This document shows positions 7,577 to 18,829 of a stretch of 64,000 nucleotides of DNA, piece by piece (position 1 is the first letter of the stretch; each line of letters starts with the position of its first letter). Source of the DNA: Comamonas testosteroni ATCC 11996 (lineage in GTDB: Bacteria; Pseudomonadota; Gammaproteobacteria; Burkholderiales; Burkholderiaceae_C). The stretch spans positions 62,001 through 126,000 of the forward strand of contig NZ_AHIL01000055.1 of assembly GCF_000241525.1 (NCBI RefSeq). The letters are read 5' to 3'. Below the pieces are notes generated by a model. That model saw only the letters and a program-made list of their open reading frames with translations. It had not been told where the DNA came from and did no database searches. The position numbers were made by a program, and so were the translations under genes.

Positions 7577-8941
7577 ATGACTTCAGTCTCTCCCCGCCTG
7601 GACCAGGTCTCCGAGCGCCTGACCCAAGGCCAGAGCAGCGCCGTGCAACTGGCCGAGCAGGCCCTGGAGCGCGCCGCCCAAGGCGAAGGCCCGCGCGTGT
7701 TCACGCGCGTGCTGCGCGAGCAGGCCCTGGCCGAAGCCCGCGCCAGCGACGTGCTGCGCGCAGCCGGCCTGGCACGCTCGCCCCTCGAAGGCCTGCCCAT
7801 CTCGGTCAAGGATCTGTTCGACATCGCCGGCCACCCCACGCTGGGCGGCTCCAGGCTGCTGGCCGATGCCGCACCCGCCACGCAGACGGCCGAAGTCGTG
7901 CAGCGTCTGCGCCGCGCGGGCGCGGTCATCGTGGGCACGACCAATATGACCGAGTTCGCCTACTCGGGCCTGGGGCTGAATCCGCACTACGGCACGCCGC
8001 GCAATCCCTGGCAGCGTGATATCGACGGCGGCCGCATTCCCGGCGGCTCGTCCTCGGGCGCGGCCATTTCGGTGACCGACGGCATGGCGCTGGCCGCCAT
8101 CGGCTCGGACACCGGTGGCTCGGTGCGTATTCCCTCGGCGCTGTGCGGCCTGACCGGCTTCAAGCCCACGGCGCGGCGCGTTTCCATGCAGGGCGTACTG
8201 CCGCTGTCTGCCAACCTCGACTCCATCGGACCGCTGGCGCCCAGCGTGCGCTGCTGCGCCGCGCTGGACGCGGTGCTGTCGGGCCAATCGCATGGTGAGC
8301 TGCGCGCGGCCTCGCTGCAGGGCCTGCGCCTGCTGGCGCCCACGAATGTGGTGCTGGACGGCATGGACAGCGCCGTGGCCGCTGCCTGGCAGCGTGCGCT
8401 GTCGCTGCTGTACGCGGCCGGCGTGCAGATCACCGAGGCCGTGGTGCAGCCGTTTTCCGAGCTTGCGCAGATCAATTCCAAGGGCGGCTTCACCGCCGCC
8501 GAGGCCTGGGCCTGGCACCGCAGCCATATCGACGGTGCCGGGCGCCTCGCCGAATACGATCCGCGCGTGGGCACACGCATTCTGCGCGGCAAGGACATCA
8601 GTGCGGCCGACTATATCGAGCTGCTGGCACTCCGCCAGCAGTGGATTGCCCGCGTCCAGGCGCAGATGGCCGATCACGACCTGATGCTCATGCCCACGGT
8701 GCCCGTGATCGCGCCGAAGATTGCCGAGTTGCAGGCCAGCGACGAAGCCTATTTCGCGGCCAACGGGCTGATGCTGCGCAATCCCACGCTGATCAACTTC
8801 CTCGACGGCTGCGCGGTGTCTCTACCCTGCCACCGCGCGGGTGAAGCGCCCGTGGGCCTGAGCCTGGCCGGCACGGCCGGTCAGGACCAACGCCTGCTGT
8901 CGGTGGCATTGGCCGTAGAGGACTTGCTGGCCTGGGCCTGA
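7577..8941 (+). CDS. Amidase (amidase signature family)
   Basis: A 454-residue enzyme that should hydrolyse a C-N amide bond. The Ser-cisSer-Lys triad is visible: Lys78 in ISVKDLFD, the cis-Ser near residue 158 in the PGGSSSGAA signature, and nucleophile Ser182 in SDTGGSVRIPS, with the 24-residue spacing between serines usual for the family. Its length is normal. A GGAG site precedes the ATG at 7577. It resembles GatA-like and allophanate-hydrolase-like amidases, but no GatBC partners are nearby and the MFS-DUF2848 context points to catabolism of an imported amide. Substrate unknown. Confidence 0.9.
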   Translation: MTSVSPRLDQVSERLTQGQSSAVQLAEQALERAAQGEGPRVFTRVLREQALAEARASDVLRAAGLARSPLEGLPISVKDLFDIAGHPTLGGSRLLADAAPATQTAEVVQRLRRAGAVIVGTTNMTEFAYSGLGLNPHYGTPRNPWQRDIDGGRIPGGSSSGAAISVTDGMALAAIGSDTGGSVRIPSALCGLTGFKPTARRVSMQGVLPLSANLDSIGPLAPSVRCCAALDAVLSGQSHGELRAASLQGLRLLAPTNVVLDGMDSAVAAAWQRALSLLYAAGVQITEAVVQPFSELAQINSKGGFTAAEAWAWHRSHIDGAGRLAEYDPRVGTRILRGKDISAADYIELLALRQQWIARVQAQMADHDLMLMPTVPVIAPKIAELQASDEAYFAANGLMLRNPTLINFLDGCAVSLPCHRAGEAPVGLSLAGTAGQDQRLLSVALAVEDLLAWA

Positions 8942-8950
8942 TTGCGGAGC

Positions 8951-9045
8951 AAAAAAACAGGAGCTGCAAGCGCTTGACTGCAATCGATTTCAGATAGAAA
9001 ACACTCTGAAATCGATATGTATCAGGCGCTAGCAGCTCCTTTTTT
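8951..9045. repeat. Palindromic intergenic repeat, family 1 copy A
   Basis: A 95-bp element with nested inverted repeats: GGAGCTGCAAGCGCT against GGCGCTAGCAGCTCC at the ends, and a perfect inner pair ATCGATTTCAGA (8983-8994) and TCTGAAATCGAT (9005-9016). It is bounded by A7 and T6 runs, so it could end transcription in both directions between the amidase gene and the convergent LysR gene. Related elements occur at 30141, 43934 and 52488. Confidence 0.8.
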
Positions 9046-9117
9046 ATTCAGTATAGAAGCCCACCCTAATGCACGGCAGGCATTGGCGCCCGCACCATCT
9101 GTGCCTGCTCCTGCGCT

Positions 9118-10059
9118 CTATGCATCTCCTGCCAGACGGGTGCCCGGCAGCCGCGCCACGGCCTGGCCATGGTTCAGAGCAAACGCCGTGGCCACCTCTT
9201 CGGCGGCGCGCACCACGGTTTCGGCCAGCGGGTTCTGGTGATCGTTGCGCCAGCAGGCCACCAGCGGCAGCGAGGGGAACTCGCGATCCACGCGCAGCAG
9301 GCGCAGACGCTGCTCGGCCAGCTCGCGCTGGATGATGGCCGGCGGCACAGCCGCCACGCCCAGACCGTCGCAGACCACGCGGATCATGGTCGCCACCGAG
9401 GCAATGCAGTTCATGTGCGGCGTGGCGTTACCTTCGGCGCTGAACAGCTGCTCGATCACCGCATACGGCTCGGAGCCGCGTGCAAAGCTCATGATGGGAA
9501 AAGCCGCCAGCTCGGCCAGGCTCAGGGTCTCGTCGCCTATGCCCAGCTTGGGGCTGCCCACCCAGGCCATGGCGAACTCGCCCAGCGACAGATTGGCAAT
9601 GGCGCCGCCGGATACAGGCTTGGCCTGCAGCGAGACATCGAGCTGACCCTTGAGCAATTGCTCCGACATGTGGATGGTGGTGTCGCAGGCAATCTCCACC
9701 TGCAGCCTCGGATAGCGCTGCTGCAGCAGCGCGAGAAAGTCGGGGAACCAGCTGTGCACGATAGATTCGATGGCGCCGATGCGGATCACGCCCGCATAGG
9801 CCTGCTTGTCCAGCATGTCCTCGCGCATCTCGCGCATCAGCCTGAGCATGCGCTCGGCATGCACCAGGGCCTTGGCGCCGTCGGCCGTGAGCGTGACCTC
9901 GCGCACGCCACGGTCGAACAGGCGCACGCCGAACTCCTGCTCCAGCGTCGCGATGCGGCTGGAGACGGCGGCCTGTGTGGTGAACAGCCGCTCGGCCGTC
10001 ATGCGGAAGTTGCGCAGCTCGGCCAGCAGCACAAAGGTTTCCAGAAACCGTAGATTCAT
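9118..10059 (-). CDS. LysR-family transcriptional regulator
   Basis: A 313-residue protein starting [20 protein letters not shown] with the LysR winged helix-turn-helix in residues 1-60 ([20 protein letters not shown]) and a periplasmic-binding-like effector domain after residue 90. It is convergent with the amidase cluster and divergent from cysK, with 156 bp between the two starts. The cysK side contains a palindromic ATATCGATAT at 10106-10115. It may control the amidase cluster, cysK or itself; the sequence does not decide. Confidence 0.9.
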   Translation of the reverse strand: MNLRFLETFVLLAELRNFRMTAERLFTTQAAVSSRIATLEQEFGVRLFDRGVREVTLTADGAKALVHAERMLRLMREMREDMLDKQAYAGVIRIGAIESIVHSWFPDFLALLQQRYPRLQVEIACDTTIHMSEQLLKGQLDVSLQAKPVSGGAIANLSLGEFAMAWVGSPKLGIGDETLSLAELAAFPIMSFARGSEPYAVIEQLFSAEGNATPHMNCIASVATMIRVVCDGLGVAAVPPAIIQRELAEQRLRLLRVDREFPSLPLVACWRNDHQNPLAETVVRAAEEVATAFALNHGQAVARLPGTRLAGDA

Positions 10060-10215
10060 GGGCCGATGTTAATCATCGCCCGGGGCCTTGCCCACTTTTC
10101 GGGTCATATCGATATAGCCCATTCGCACAACGCTTGCGTGCACAATGCTCTGTGTCTGCGCAGACCGCCTGCGCTGCGATCCACTGTCCCACCATCCCTT
10201 ATTCGCGGAGGTCCG

Positions 10216-11136
10216 ATGAGAGCTGACAACATTCTGCAAACGATTGGCGACACGCCCGTCATTCACATCAACCGTCTGTTCGGCAGCAATACCAACGTCT
10301 GGATCAAGTCCGAGCGCAGCAACCCCGGCGGCTCCATCAAGGATCGTATTGCGCTGTCCATGGTGGAAGACGCCGAGAAATCCGGTGCACTCAAGCCCGG
10401 TGGCGTCATCATCGAGCCCACCAGCGGCAACACCGGCGTGGGCCTGGCCCTGGTCGCGGCCGTCAAGGGCTACAAGCTGATCCTGGTCATGCCCGAGAGC
10501 ATGAGCATCGAGCGCCGCCGCCTGATGCTGGCCTATGGCGCATCCTTTGACCTGACCCCCAAGGAAAAAGGCATGAAGGGCGCCATCGCCCGCGCCCAGG
10601 AACTGGCCGCCCAGACGCCCGGCTCCTGGATTCCCCAGCAGTTCGAAAACCCCGCCAACGTGGCCGTGCATGAGGCCACCACGGCCCAGGAAATCCTGCG
10701 CGACTTCCCCGACGGCATCGATGCCTTCATCACCGGCGTGGGCACGGGCGGTCACCTGTCCGGCGTGGCCAAGGTGCTCAAGGCCAAGTTTCCCAACCTC
10801 AAGGTCTATGCGGTGGAGCCCGCGGCATCGCCCGTGATCTCCGGCGGTCAGCCCGCGCCCCACCCGATCCAGGGTATTGGCGCCGGCTTTGTGCCCAAGA
10901 ATCTGGACGTCAGCCTGCTCGACGGCGTGATTCAGGTGGAGGCCGAGCCCGCACGCGAATACGCGCGCCGCGCCGCTCGCGAGGAAGGCCTGCTGGTCGG
11001 CATCTCCTCGGGCGCCACGCTGGCCGCCATTGCCCAGAAGCTGCCCGAGCTGCCGCCCAGCGCCAGGGTGCTGGGCTTTGCCTACGACACGGGCGAGCGC
11101 TATCTGTCGGTGGAAGGTTTCCTGCCCAACGCCTGA
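10216..11136 (+). CDS. cysK: Cysteine synthase A (O-acetylserine sulfhydrylase)
   Basis: A 306-residue PLP enzyme that makes L-cysteine from O-acetyl-L-serine and sulfide. The PLP lysine is in [13 protein letters not shown] (about residue 41), the substrate loop in [12 protein letters not shown], the phosphate-binding glycines in [11 protein letters not shown], and the C-terminal [12 protein letters not shown] is typical of CysK rather than CysM. The length matches the family. CGGAGG sits 5 bp before the ATG at 10216. It is monocistronic, followed by a terminator, and divergent from a LysR gene. Confidence 0.93.
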   Translation: MRADNILQTIGDTPVIHINRLFGSNTNVWIKSERSNPGGSIKDRIALSMVEDAEKSGALKPGGVIIEPTSGNTGVGLALVAAVKGYKLILVMPESMSIERRRLMLAYGASFDLTPKEKGMKGAIARAQELAAQTPGSWIPQQFENPANVAVHEATTAQEILRDFPDGIDAFITGVGTGGHLSGVAKVLKAKFPNLKVYAVEPAASPVISGGQPAPHPIQGIGAGFVPKNLDVSLLDGVIQVEAEPAREYARRAAREEGLLVGISSGATLAAIAQKLPELPPSARVLGFAYDTGERYLSVEGFLPNA

Positions 11137-11158
11137 TCGCGCCGCGCGCTTTCCTGCC

Positions 11159-11183
11159 ACGCCGCACAAGATGCGGCGTTTTT
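11159..11183 (+). terminator. Rho-independent terminator of cysK
   Basis: ACGCCGCA (11159-11166) pairs with TGCGGCGT (11172-11179) around CAAGA and is followed by four T. It is 22 bp after the cysK stop. Confidence 0.8.
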
Positions 11184-11352
11184 CATGCCCGTCGCGCACC
11201 TTGCGCCTAGCCCGAGTTCGCCGCCCGGTCATCGGCCCATGCCAATGGCCCATGGGACAAGCGGTCATCGAGTCCGCTTGACACCAAACCAGGGCACTCC
11301 CATACCATGGGGACAAGATATGCCACAAGCATGACACGGGAGTATTTCCATC

Positions 11353-13197
<1,845 letters not shown>

Positions 13198-13242
13198 GCC
13201 AGTGTTGTCGTGCGCTCAGGCCACCATCGCCGGCAGCGCCTG

Positions 13243-13273
13243 GCGCACGGGCGCACGGGCGCACGGGCGCACG
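13243..13273. repeat. Short tandem repeat, 8-bp unit
   Basis: Almost four head-to-tail copies of GCGCACGG lie 46 bp after the ABC exporter stop. This is a simple-sequence tract that could vary in copy number by slippage. Confidence 0.75.
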
Positions 13274-13450
13274 CCGCTCATTGCATGAGTGCGCCAGAGA
13301 TCACAAAGGGGCGCGTTGAATTGGTTGCTGGACAGGTTCACCGCACATTCGATGCTCGGTTTGCTGGAACATGTACTACACACCGCTCCGTTCAAGAGCT
13401 GCCAGATGGCTTTGTGTCGTTCACACGACGGCATTGAAAGAGGCAAGCCG

Positions 13451-14734
13451 ATGACGGGCACTGATAATGCAAGACAGCAAGAGGTCAATGCAATGAGCCC
13501 CACCTACGGCAAACTGAAACCCATCGATTACGCACAAGCCTCAATGACTTTTGCAATCAAGGATGGCTCGACATCCGAGATCCCGAACCCAGAGGCAACA
13601 GAGCTGATCAGTGCGGAGCGCTTCAGCGAATTCATCAACCACCTCTACGATGCGGCTTCTTTGCCGGAGGCCTGGGTTCCCTGCCTGGAGGTAATTCGCA
13701 CACATATGCGCAGCAATTTTGCGGTGCTGATCATCCGCCAGACCGAGGGGGACAATATCGGTTTGGTGGTCACCGCATCCGGAGGGCTCGAGGGCTTGCT
13801 TACGCACGATGTCTACAGCGAGCACAGTCCATTCCTTGGCATGCCCAAGGAGCAATTCAAGACCATTCCCGACCTGATGTCCGAGAGCGAATGGCGCAGC
13901 AGCGTCTATTACAAGGACTGGTGCCGTGTGCACAATATTTTCCATGTAATGGCTGCCGATATCGTGACCACCGATGGCAGTGTCTACGGCCTGCGGATCA
14001 CGCGCCCCGAATCAGAACCGGCCTTCAGCCAGCGGGATCTGGATCTGGGGCGCATGATCATGCCGCATATCCGCCGTGCGCTGAACATGCATCTGGCGCT
14101 GCACCATGATCGCCAGGTCATGTCGCTGTACAGCACTGTCACGGCTCGCTTGATGGTGGGTGTCGTCATCCTGGACCAGAATGGCCAAGTGCTGGAAAGC
14201 AATCCTGCGGCCAAAGGCATTCTCGATGCTCAGGATGGACTCAGGATCTCCGGCGGCATGCTGGAGGCTGAATATGCCAGCGACAACCGAAAGCTCCAGC
14301 GACTGGTCAAGGATGCCTTGCTGTCCTCCCTGGCATCGGCGTCCGTCATGACCGAAGGCATCTCGATTGCCCGTCCTTCGGGTCAGCTCAATTGGGGGCT
14401 TGTCGTCCAGAGCATTTCCTCGGGTGACAACGCAGAGGCCAAGAGCCGTCCCTGCGTCGCGGTGTTCATGCGCAACACCGATGACAAGGCCGATCCGTCA
14501 GCGCACCTGGCCCAGCAGCTGTTTCAGCTCACATCTTCGGAGACCGCGCTGGTGATCCAGCTGACCCATGGCCTGACGCTGGAGGAAGCAGCCAAAGCGC
14601 TGGGCATTCGCCTCAATACTGCAAGAGCTCACCTGCGCTCCATCTTCTCCAAGACCGGCGCCCGCCGTCAAAGCGAGCTGGTACGCTTCTTTCTCAATAG
14701 CGCTGCCTGGCTGGGAAGCAAGAGCGGCTCCTGA
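13451..14734 (+). CDS. LuxR-type regulator with PAS-like middle region
   Basis: A 427-residue protein. The last ~65 residues form a LuxR-type helix-turn-helix (LTSSETALVIQLTHGLTLEE, then AAKALGIRLNTARAHLRSIF). The middle contains GVVILDQNGQVLESNPAAKG, a PAS-like start that often binds a small ligand. The N-terminal ~180 residues are unrecognised. The ATG at 13451 has GAGG upstream; the frame is open further back to a start at 13289. It resembles stand-alone LuxR regulators of aromatic and steroid catabolism in Comamonadaceae, but no obvious target operon adjoins it. Confidence 0.82.
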   Translation: MTGTDNARQQEVNAMSPTYGKLKPIDYAQASMTFAIKDGSTSEIPNPEATELISAERFSEFINHLYDAASLPEAWVPCLEVIRTHMRSNFAVLIIRQTEGDNIGLVVTASGGLEGLLTHDVYSEHSPFLGMPKEQFKTIPDLMSESEWRSSVYYKDWCRVHNIFHVMAADIVTTDGSVYGLRITRPESEPAFSQRDLDLGRMIMPHIRRALNMHLALHHDRQVMSLYSTVTARLMVGVVILDQNGQVLESNPAAKGILDAQDGLRISGGMLEAEYASDNRKLQRLVKDALLSSLASASVMTEGISIARPSGQLNWGLVVQSISSGDNAEAKSRPCVAVFMRNTDDKADPSAHLAQQLFQLTSSETALVIQLTHGLTLEEAAKALGIRLNTARAHLRSIFSKTGARRQSELVRFFLNSAAWLGSKSGS

Positions 14735-14812
14735 TCCTCGCGCGGCAACCGCGTCCCAGACATTGGGCGGTCCGTCCTCATCGCCCTGAAACCGCGGGAC
14801 AGGCAGGGATCC

Positions 14813-15757
14813 TCAGCGGTCTGCGGGTCGCCAGGGCGCTGCCGCAAAGGCCTCGGTCACCCATTGCTTGAACGCCTTCATGGCGCCCGTGTTGTACTGC
14901 CCCGATGGGCGCACCAGGTAGATGCCTCCGGCTTCCCCCAATGTCCATTGCGGCAATATACGGACCAGCTCTCCAGCATGGATGGAAGGCATGAGGTGCC
15001 AGTCACTGCCGGCGATGATGCCCACACCTTTGATTGCAGCATGCAGCAAAGCTTCGTTGTCGTTGCTGAGGATGGAGCCGCTGACCCGCACCGATTCGGC
15101 AACACTGGCGACCTTCTTTCCTGCCGGCTGAACCAGCCGCCATTGCGGAAAATCCAGCAAGCCGGTGTAGCCCAGGCAGTTGTGACGGACGAGATCTGCA
15201 GGCCTGTCTGGCGCTTCATGGCGCTCGAGATAGCTCGAGGATGCACACAGAAGGCGGTACTGATCGCACAGCCGCGTGGCCACCAGCCGGCTGTCCGACA
15301 GATGGCCGATGCGTATGGCGGCATCAAAACGCTCTCCCACGATGTCCACGATGCGGTCGCTGTACTCCACCTCGAGCACGACCTCCGGATAGGCCAGGGA
15401 AAAATCTGCCAGCATGGGACTGATCCAGCGCCGCCCCATCGAAGCGGGTATGGACAGGCGCAGGCGTCCTTGCGTTTCCTGAGCACCCTGCGCCGCTTCC
15501 TGCTCCGCCTCCCGAATCAGGTCGCTGGCCTGACGCACCTTCTCGACCAGCCGCAGGCCTTCACTGGTGAAATGCAGCTGACGCGTGGTGCGCTCCACCA
15601 GCCGCACGCCCAGTCTTCGCTCGAGAGCCTGCATGCGCTTGGAAAGCACCGAAGGATGACGCCCGAGAGACCGTCCCGCAGCGGCAAATGAACCCTGCTC
15701 TGCCAGTGCGAGCAACGTGGCGAGCTCATCCGTGCGCTGACTGTCGAGTATGTCCAT
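14813..15757 (-). CDS. LysR-family transcriptional regulator
   Basis: A 314-residue protein with the LysR helix-turn-helix in residues 10-65 (GSFAAAGRSLGRHPSVLSKR) and the CrgA-like effector domain (LSIPASMGRRWISPMLADFS). It follows the quinone oxidoreductase gene by 15 bp on the same strand, so both are probably on one transcript, and it may regulate that transcript through the dyad upstream of the oxidoreductase. Confidence 0.9.
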   Translation of the reverse strand: MDILDSQRTDELATLLALAEQGSFAAAGRSLGRHPSVLSKRMQALERRLGVRLVERTTRQLHFTSEGLRLVEKVRQASDLIREAEQEAAQGAQETQGRLRLSIPASMGRRWISPMLADFSLAYPEVVLEVEYSDRIVDIVGERFDAAIRIGHLSDSRLVATRLCDQYRLLCASSSYLERHEAPDRPADLVRHNCLGYTGLLDFPQWRLVQPAGKKVASVAESVRVSGSILSNDNEALLHAAIKGVGIIAGSDWHLMPSIHAGELVRILPQWTLGEAGGIYLVRPSGQYNTGAMKAFKQWVTEAFAAAPWRPADR

Positions 15758-15772
15758 GGTGTCTGTGGCGAT

Positions 15773-16747
15773 TCAGGGAGTGAGGATGATCGATCCTTGC
15801 GAGCGTCCTTGCTCCAGGTCTGCGTGCGCCAGGGCTGCGTCCTTGAGCGCGTAGCTTTTCCATATGCGAGGCGTGAGTATGCCGGCTGCGATGGCATCCA
15901 GCACGTCCTGCGCACGGCTCTGATACTCCTCTGTCGTTGCCGTATGCGCGGCCAGAGACGGACGGGTCAGAAACAGCGAGCCCTTGGCATTGAGCACGCC
16001 TACCTCGACGGCAGGCGGCAGGCCCGATGTGGCACCAAACGACACCATCAGCCCTCTGGGTCGCAGGCAGTCCAGCGAAGCGAAGAAAGTGTCTTTTCCG
16101 ATGGAATCGTAGACCACATCCACCTTTTGGCCCTGCGTGGCCTGCAGCACCTGGGATGGCAGCGACTGCGCCTCGAAGACAAACACATGGTCGCAGCCTG
16201 CCGCCTTGGCGCGTTCCACGCTGGCGGGCTTGGAGACGACGCCCAGAACCTGGGCGCCCAGATGCTTTGCCCACGCGCACATCAGTTGCCCCAGAGCCCC
16301 CGCAGCGCCATAGATCAGCACGCGGCTGCCCTGCTTCACCTGGCCGGTGGTCTTGAGCAGGTACTGGGCCGTGATGCCCTTGAACAGGACCGACGCCGCA
16401 GCTTCGTCCCCCAGTGCGTCCGGAAGCCTGATCAGGCGATCAGCCGGAAACAGGCGCGCACTGGCATACGCGCCCAAGGGACCGGTGGCGTAGCCGACCC
16501 GATCTCCTGACTTCAGACCCGACACCCCCGAGCCCACTGCGGCCACGATACCCGCGCCCTCCAGGCCCAAACCCGAAGGCAATGCAATCGGGACCATGCC
16601 CTTGCGCTGATTGACATCCAGAGGATTGACACCGATGGCGGTCTGCTCGAGCAGAACCTCGCCCGGCCCTGGCAACGGCAGATCCAGCTCTTCGAGCTGC
16701 ATCACTTCGGGTGCACCTGAGCTGTAGATTCGAATGGCGAGGGCCAT
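15773..16747 (-). CDS. NADPH:quinone oxidoreductase (zeta-crystallin type MDR)
   Basis: A 324-residue medium-chain reductase. The N-terminal GroES-like half reads IGVNPLDVNQRKGMVPIALP then SGLGLEGAGIVAAVG, typical of quinone oxidoreductase 1. The Rossmann fold has the family form VLIYGAAGALGQL in place of a strict GxGxxG. No zinc-binding cysteines are present. It should reduce quinones with NADPH and protect against redox cycling. The start at 16747 has AAGGAAAAG in front; an in-frame upstream start would add 15 unusual residues. A LysR gene follows in the same transcript. Confidence 0.88.
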   Translation of the reverse strand: MALAIRIYSSGAPEVMQLEELDLPLPGPGEVLLEQTAIGVNPLDVNQRKGMVPIALPSGLGLEGAGIVAAVGSGVSGLKSGDRVGYATGPLGAYASARLFPADRLIRLPDALGDEAAASVLFKGITAQYLLKTTGQVKQGSRVLIYGAAGALGQLMCAWAKHLGAQVLGVVSKPASVERAKAAGCDHVFVFEAQSLPSQVLQATQGQKVDVVYDSIGKDTFFASLDCLRPRGLMVSFGATSGLPPAVEVGVLNAKGSLFLTRPSLAAHTATTEEYQSRAQDVLDAIAAGILTPRIWKSYALKDAALAHADLEQGRSQGSIILTP

Positions 16748-16814
16748 GGCTTTTCCTTGCGAATGATGAAGCAGCCATCGTATTCGTGCCATCTACGTGC
16801 ATCAACATGAGCGC

Positions 16815-16835
16815 ATGCACATAATAAGTGCATGT
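16815..16835. promoter_or_regulatory. Dyad upstream of the quinone oxidoreductase gene
   Basis: CATGCAC (16815-16821) and GTGCATG (16829-16835) form a perfect 7-bp inverted repeat with a 7-bp AT-only spacer, 68 bp upstream of the oxidoreductase start. Size and AT-rich centre fit a LysR-type binding site, perhaps for the regulator encoded downstream. Confidence 0.4.
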
Positions 16836-16989
16836 GGTGCAGCAATATCCGCCTCAAACCCTGAGCTTGTTCCGAAGTCTCGAAGCAGAGTGCCACTGTC
16901 ACGCCGCCTGTTGCGAGACAGGATAGCCAGTCAGCTGAAACGAAATCAGACGCCTGAAGCGAAAGAAGTTTTACAAGAAAGCTTGATCG

Positions 16990-17256
16990 ATGAGCATAGA
17001 ACTCCCCAAACACGCACAGCAGCAGGCCATTGCCTCCATAGAACGCTATTTCCGCGAAAACATGGACGAGCCCATAGGCAATATGCAATCCGGTGCCCTG
17101 CTGAATTTCTTTCTCGCGGAAATAGGCCCCAGCATCTACAACCGTGCCGTGGCCGATGTGCAGGAGAGCCTGCAGGCCCGGCTGCAGGAGCTGGACTATG
17201 AAGTGGGCAAGGAAGAATTCAGCTACTGGACGGCCAAGCGCACAGGCAAGCGCTGA
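16990..17256 (+). CDS. DUF2164 family protein
   Basis: An 88-residue soluble protein. The pattern ELPKHAQQQAIASIERYFRE then MDEPIGNMQSGALLNFFLAE and IGPSIYNRAVADVQ matches DUF2164, a small family without assigned activity. The stop at 17254-17256 is one base before the ATG of the next gene, so the two are probably translated together. Confidence 0.8.
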   Translation: MSIELPKHAQQQAIASIERYFRENMDEPIGNMQSGALLNFFLAEIGPSIYNRAVADVQESLQARLQELDYEVGKEEFSYWTAKRTGKR

Positions 17257-17257
17257 A

Positions 17258-17536
17258 ATGATTCCTTCCAGACGCCTGCAAGCAGCTTTGCAGCCAGGTC
17301 AGCCGGCTCCGACTGCGGCGGCGTTGGAGAAACTGGCTCATGCCCTCAGGGATGAAGGCATGAGCCAGGCCGCGCTCTACCGCCTGTTCCAGGCCGAGCA
17401 TGCACGCAGCGACCTCGACGAACTGCGCCTGGAGGCGCTGGCCGAGACCATGGATCTGGTCTGGGGTGGCGGCTGGGCCAAGGGCCATGCATTGTTCGAA
17501 CAAGAGCTGTCGCAAGCACGGCTGGATAGCGAATAA
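17258..17536 (+). CDS. Conserved small protein, family not recognised
   Basis: A 92-residue protein without signal peptide or membrane helix. It is rich in Ala and Leu and predicted largely helical; its core reads LAHALRDEGMSQAALYRLFQ and then a LAETMDLVWGGGWAKG end. I do not recognise a named family. It is nearly continuous with the DUF2164 gene (start one base after that stop) and lies 48 bp before sbcD, so it may be part of the same transcript. Confidence 0.6.
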   Translation: MIPSRRLQAALQPGQPAPTAAALEKLAHALRDEGMSQAALYRLFQAEHARSDLDELRLEALAETMDLVWGGGWAKGHALFEQELSQARLDSE

Positions 17537-17584
17537 GACAGCGCCTGCACCCGCCAGTCGGCCCGTCTGGCATACCATCGCCGC

Positions 17585-18829
17585 ATGCGTCTTCTCCATA
17601 CCTCCGACTGGCATCTGGGCCAGCACTTCATGGGCCGCAGCCGCCAGACCGAGCATCAGGCCCTGATCGACTGGTTGCTCACCCAGGTCCAGACCCATTG
17701 CGTGGATGCCGTGCTGATCGCCGGCGACATCTTCGACACCGGAGCCCCGCCCAGCTATGCGCGCGAGCTGTACAACCAGCTCATCGTGCGCCTGCACGAC
17801 GCAGGCGCGGCCTTGCTGATACTGGCGGGCAATCATGACTCGGTCAGCGTGCTCGATGAAAGCCGCGAGCTGCTGACCTACCTGGGCGCCCAGGTGGTCA
17901 GCTCGACCGGCGACGAAGCCCGGCATGTGGTCACGTTGCCGCAGCGCGGCACGGCGCGCAGGCCGGGCTGCATCGTCTGCGCCCTGCCCTTCATCCGCCC
18001 GCGTGATGTGCAGCAAAGCCAGGCCGGGCAAAGCGCACAGGACAAGCAGCAGACACTGCAAACCGCGATAGCTGCCACCTACCAGCGCGTATATGCCGCA
18101 GCCCTGCAGCAGCAACAGGCGATGCAGGCCAGCCAGGGCGAACTGCTGCCCATCATTGCCACCGGCCATCTGACCACGGTGGGCGCCAGCAGCAATGAAT
18201 CGGTACGTGAAATCTATGTGGGCGCACTGGAGGCTTTTCCGACCAATGCTTTCCCGCCAGCCTGCTATATCGCCCTTGGCCATATCCACAAGCCACAGCT
18301 CGTCGGCGGGCTCGATCACATTCGCTACAGCGGCTCTCCCATCGCCCTGGGCTTTGACGAAGCCAGGCAGACCAAGCAGGTACTGCTGGTGGATCTGAAT
18401 GCCGACGGACTGCAGACCGTCACCGCCCTGCCCGTGCCGGTGTTCCAGCCCATGGCCTCCATCGCCGGCACTCTGGCGCAGATGTCTGCCTTGCTGGAAT
18501 CTGCCTCGGCCCTGGCACAAGCCGATCGGCCGGTCTGGCTGGAGGTGACGGTGCAGGAAGACGACTACCTGTCCGACCTCACGGCGCGCGTGCAGGCCAT
18601 GGCCGAGTCACTGCCCGTGGAGATTCTGCGCATCAAGCGCCAGCGCGGCCAGGCTGCGGCACTGCTGTCCGGCGAGGCCCGCGAGTCACTGGATGAACTC
18701 ACTCCGCTCGATGTGTTTGCGCGTCGACTGGCCCAGGAGAGCCTGGAGCCGCCGCTGCAATCGGCGCTGACCGAGCGCTATCAACAGGTGCTGCACGGCC
18801 TCCACGACGAGCAAGGAGCAGCGGCATGA
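17585..18829 (+). CDS. sbcD: SbcCD nuclease subunit D
   Basis: A 414-residue Mre11-like phosphoesterase. Metal-binding motifs appear in order: DWHLG at residues 9-13, GDIFD near 49, GNHDS near 83, and later ATGHLTT and LGHIHKPQ. SbcD gives the SbcCD complex its manganese-dependent 3'-5' exonuclease and hairpin endonuclease activity. The stop overlaps the start of sbcC by 4 bp (ATGA), which indicates translational coupling. Confidence 0.95.
   Translation: MRLLHTSDWHLGQHFMGRSRQTEHQALIDWLLTQVQTHCVDAVLIAGDIFDTGAPPSYARELYNQLIVRLHDAGAALLILAGNHDSVSVLDESRELLTYLGAQVVSSTGDEARHVVTLPQRGTARRPGCIVCALPFIRPRDVQQSQAGQSAQDKQQTLQTAIAATYQRVYAAALQQQQAMQASQGELLPIIATGHLTTVGASSNESVREIYVGALEAFPTNAFPPACYIALGHIHKPQLVGGLDHIRYSGSPIALGFDEARQTKQVLLVDLNADGLQTVTALPVPVFQPMASIAGTLAQMSALLESASALAQADRPVWLEVTVQEDDYLSDLTARVQAMAESLPVEILRIKRQRGQAAALLSGEARESLDELTPLDVFARRLAQESLEPPLQSALTERYQQVLHGLHDEQGAAA

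Noticed and set aside
10106-10115. ATATCGATAT palindrome upstream of cysK as an operator
   Set aside because: A single 10-bp AT-rich palindrome with no second copy and no match to the LysR T-N11-A form; I mention it only in the LysR entry.
13243-13273. Possible CRISPR or phase-variable promoter
   Set aside because: The unit is only 8 bp, head-to-tail without spacers, and no promoter or cas gene adjoins it. I kept it only as a simple repeat.
14735-14812. Possible terminator between the LuxR-type and LysR genes
   Set aside because: GC-rich with small imperfect hairpins such as CGCGGCAACCGCG but no T or A run on either side.
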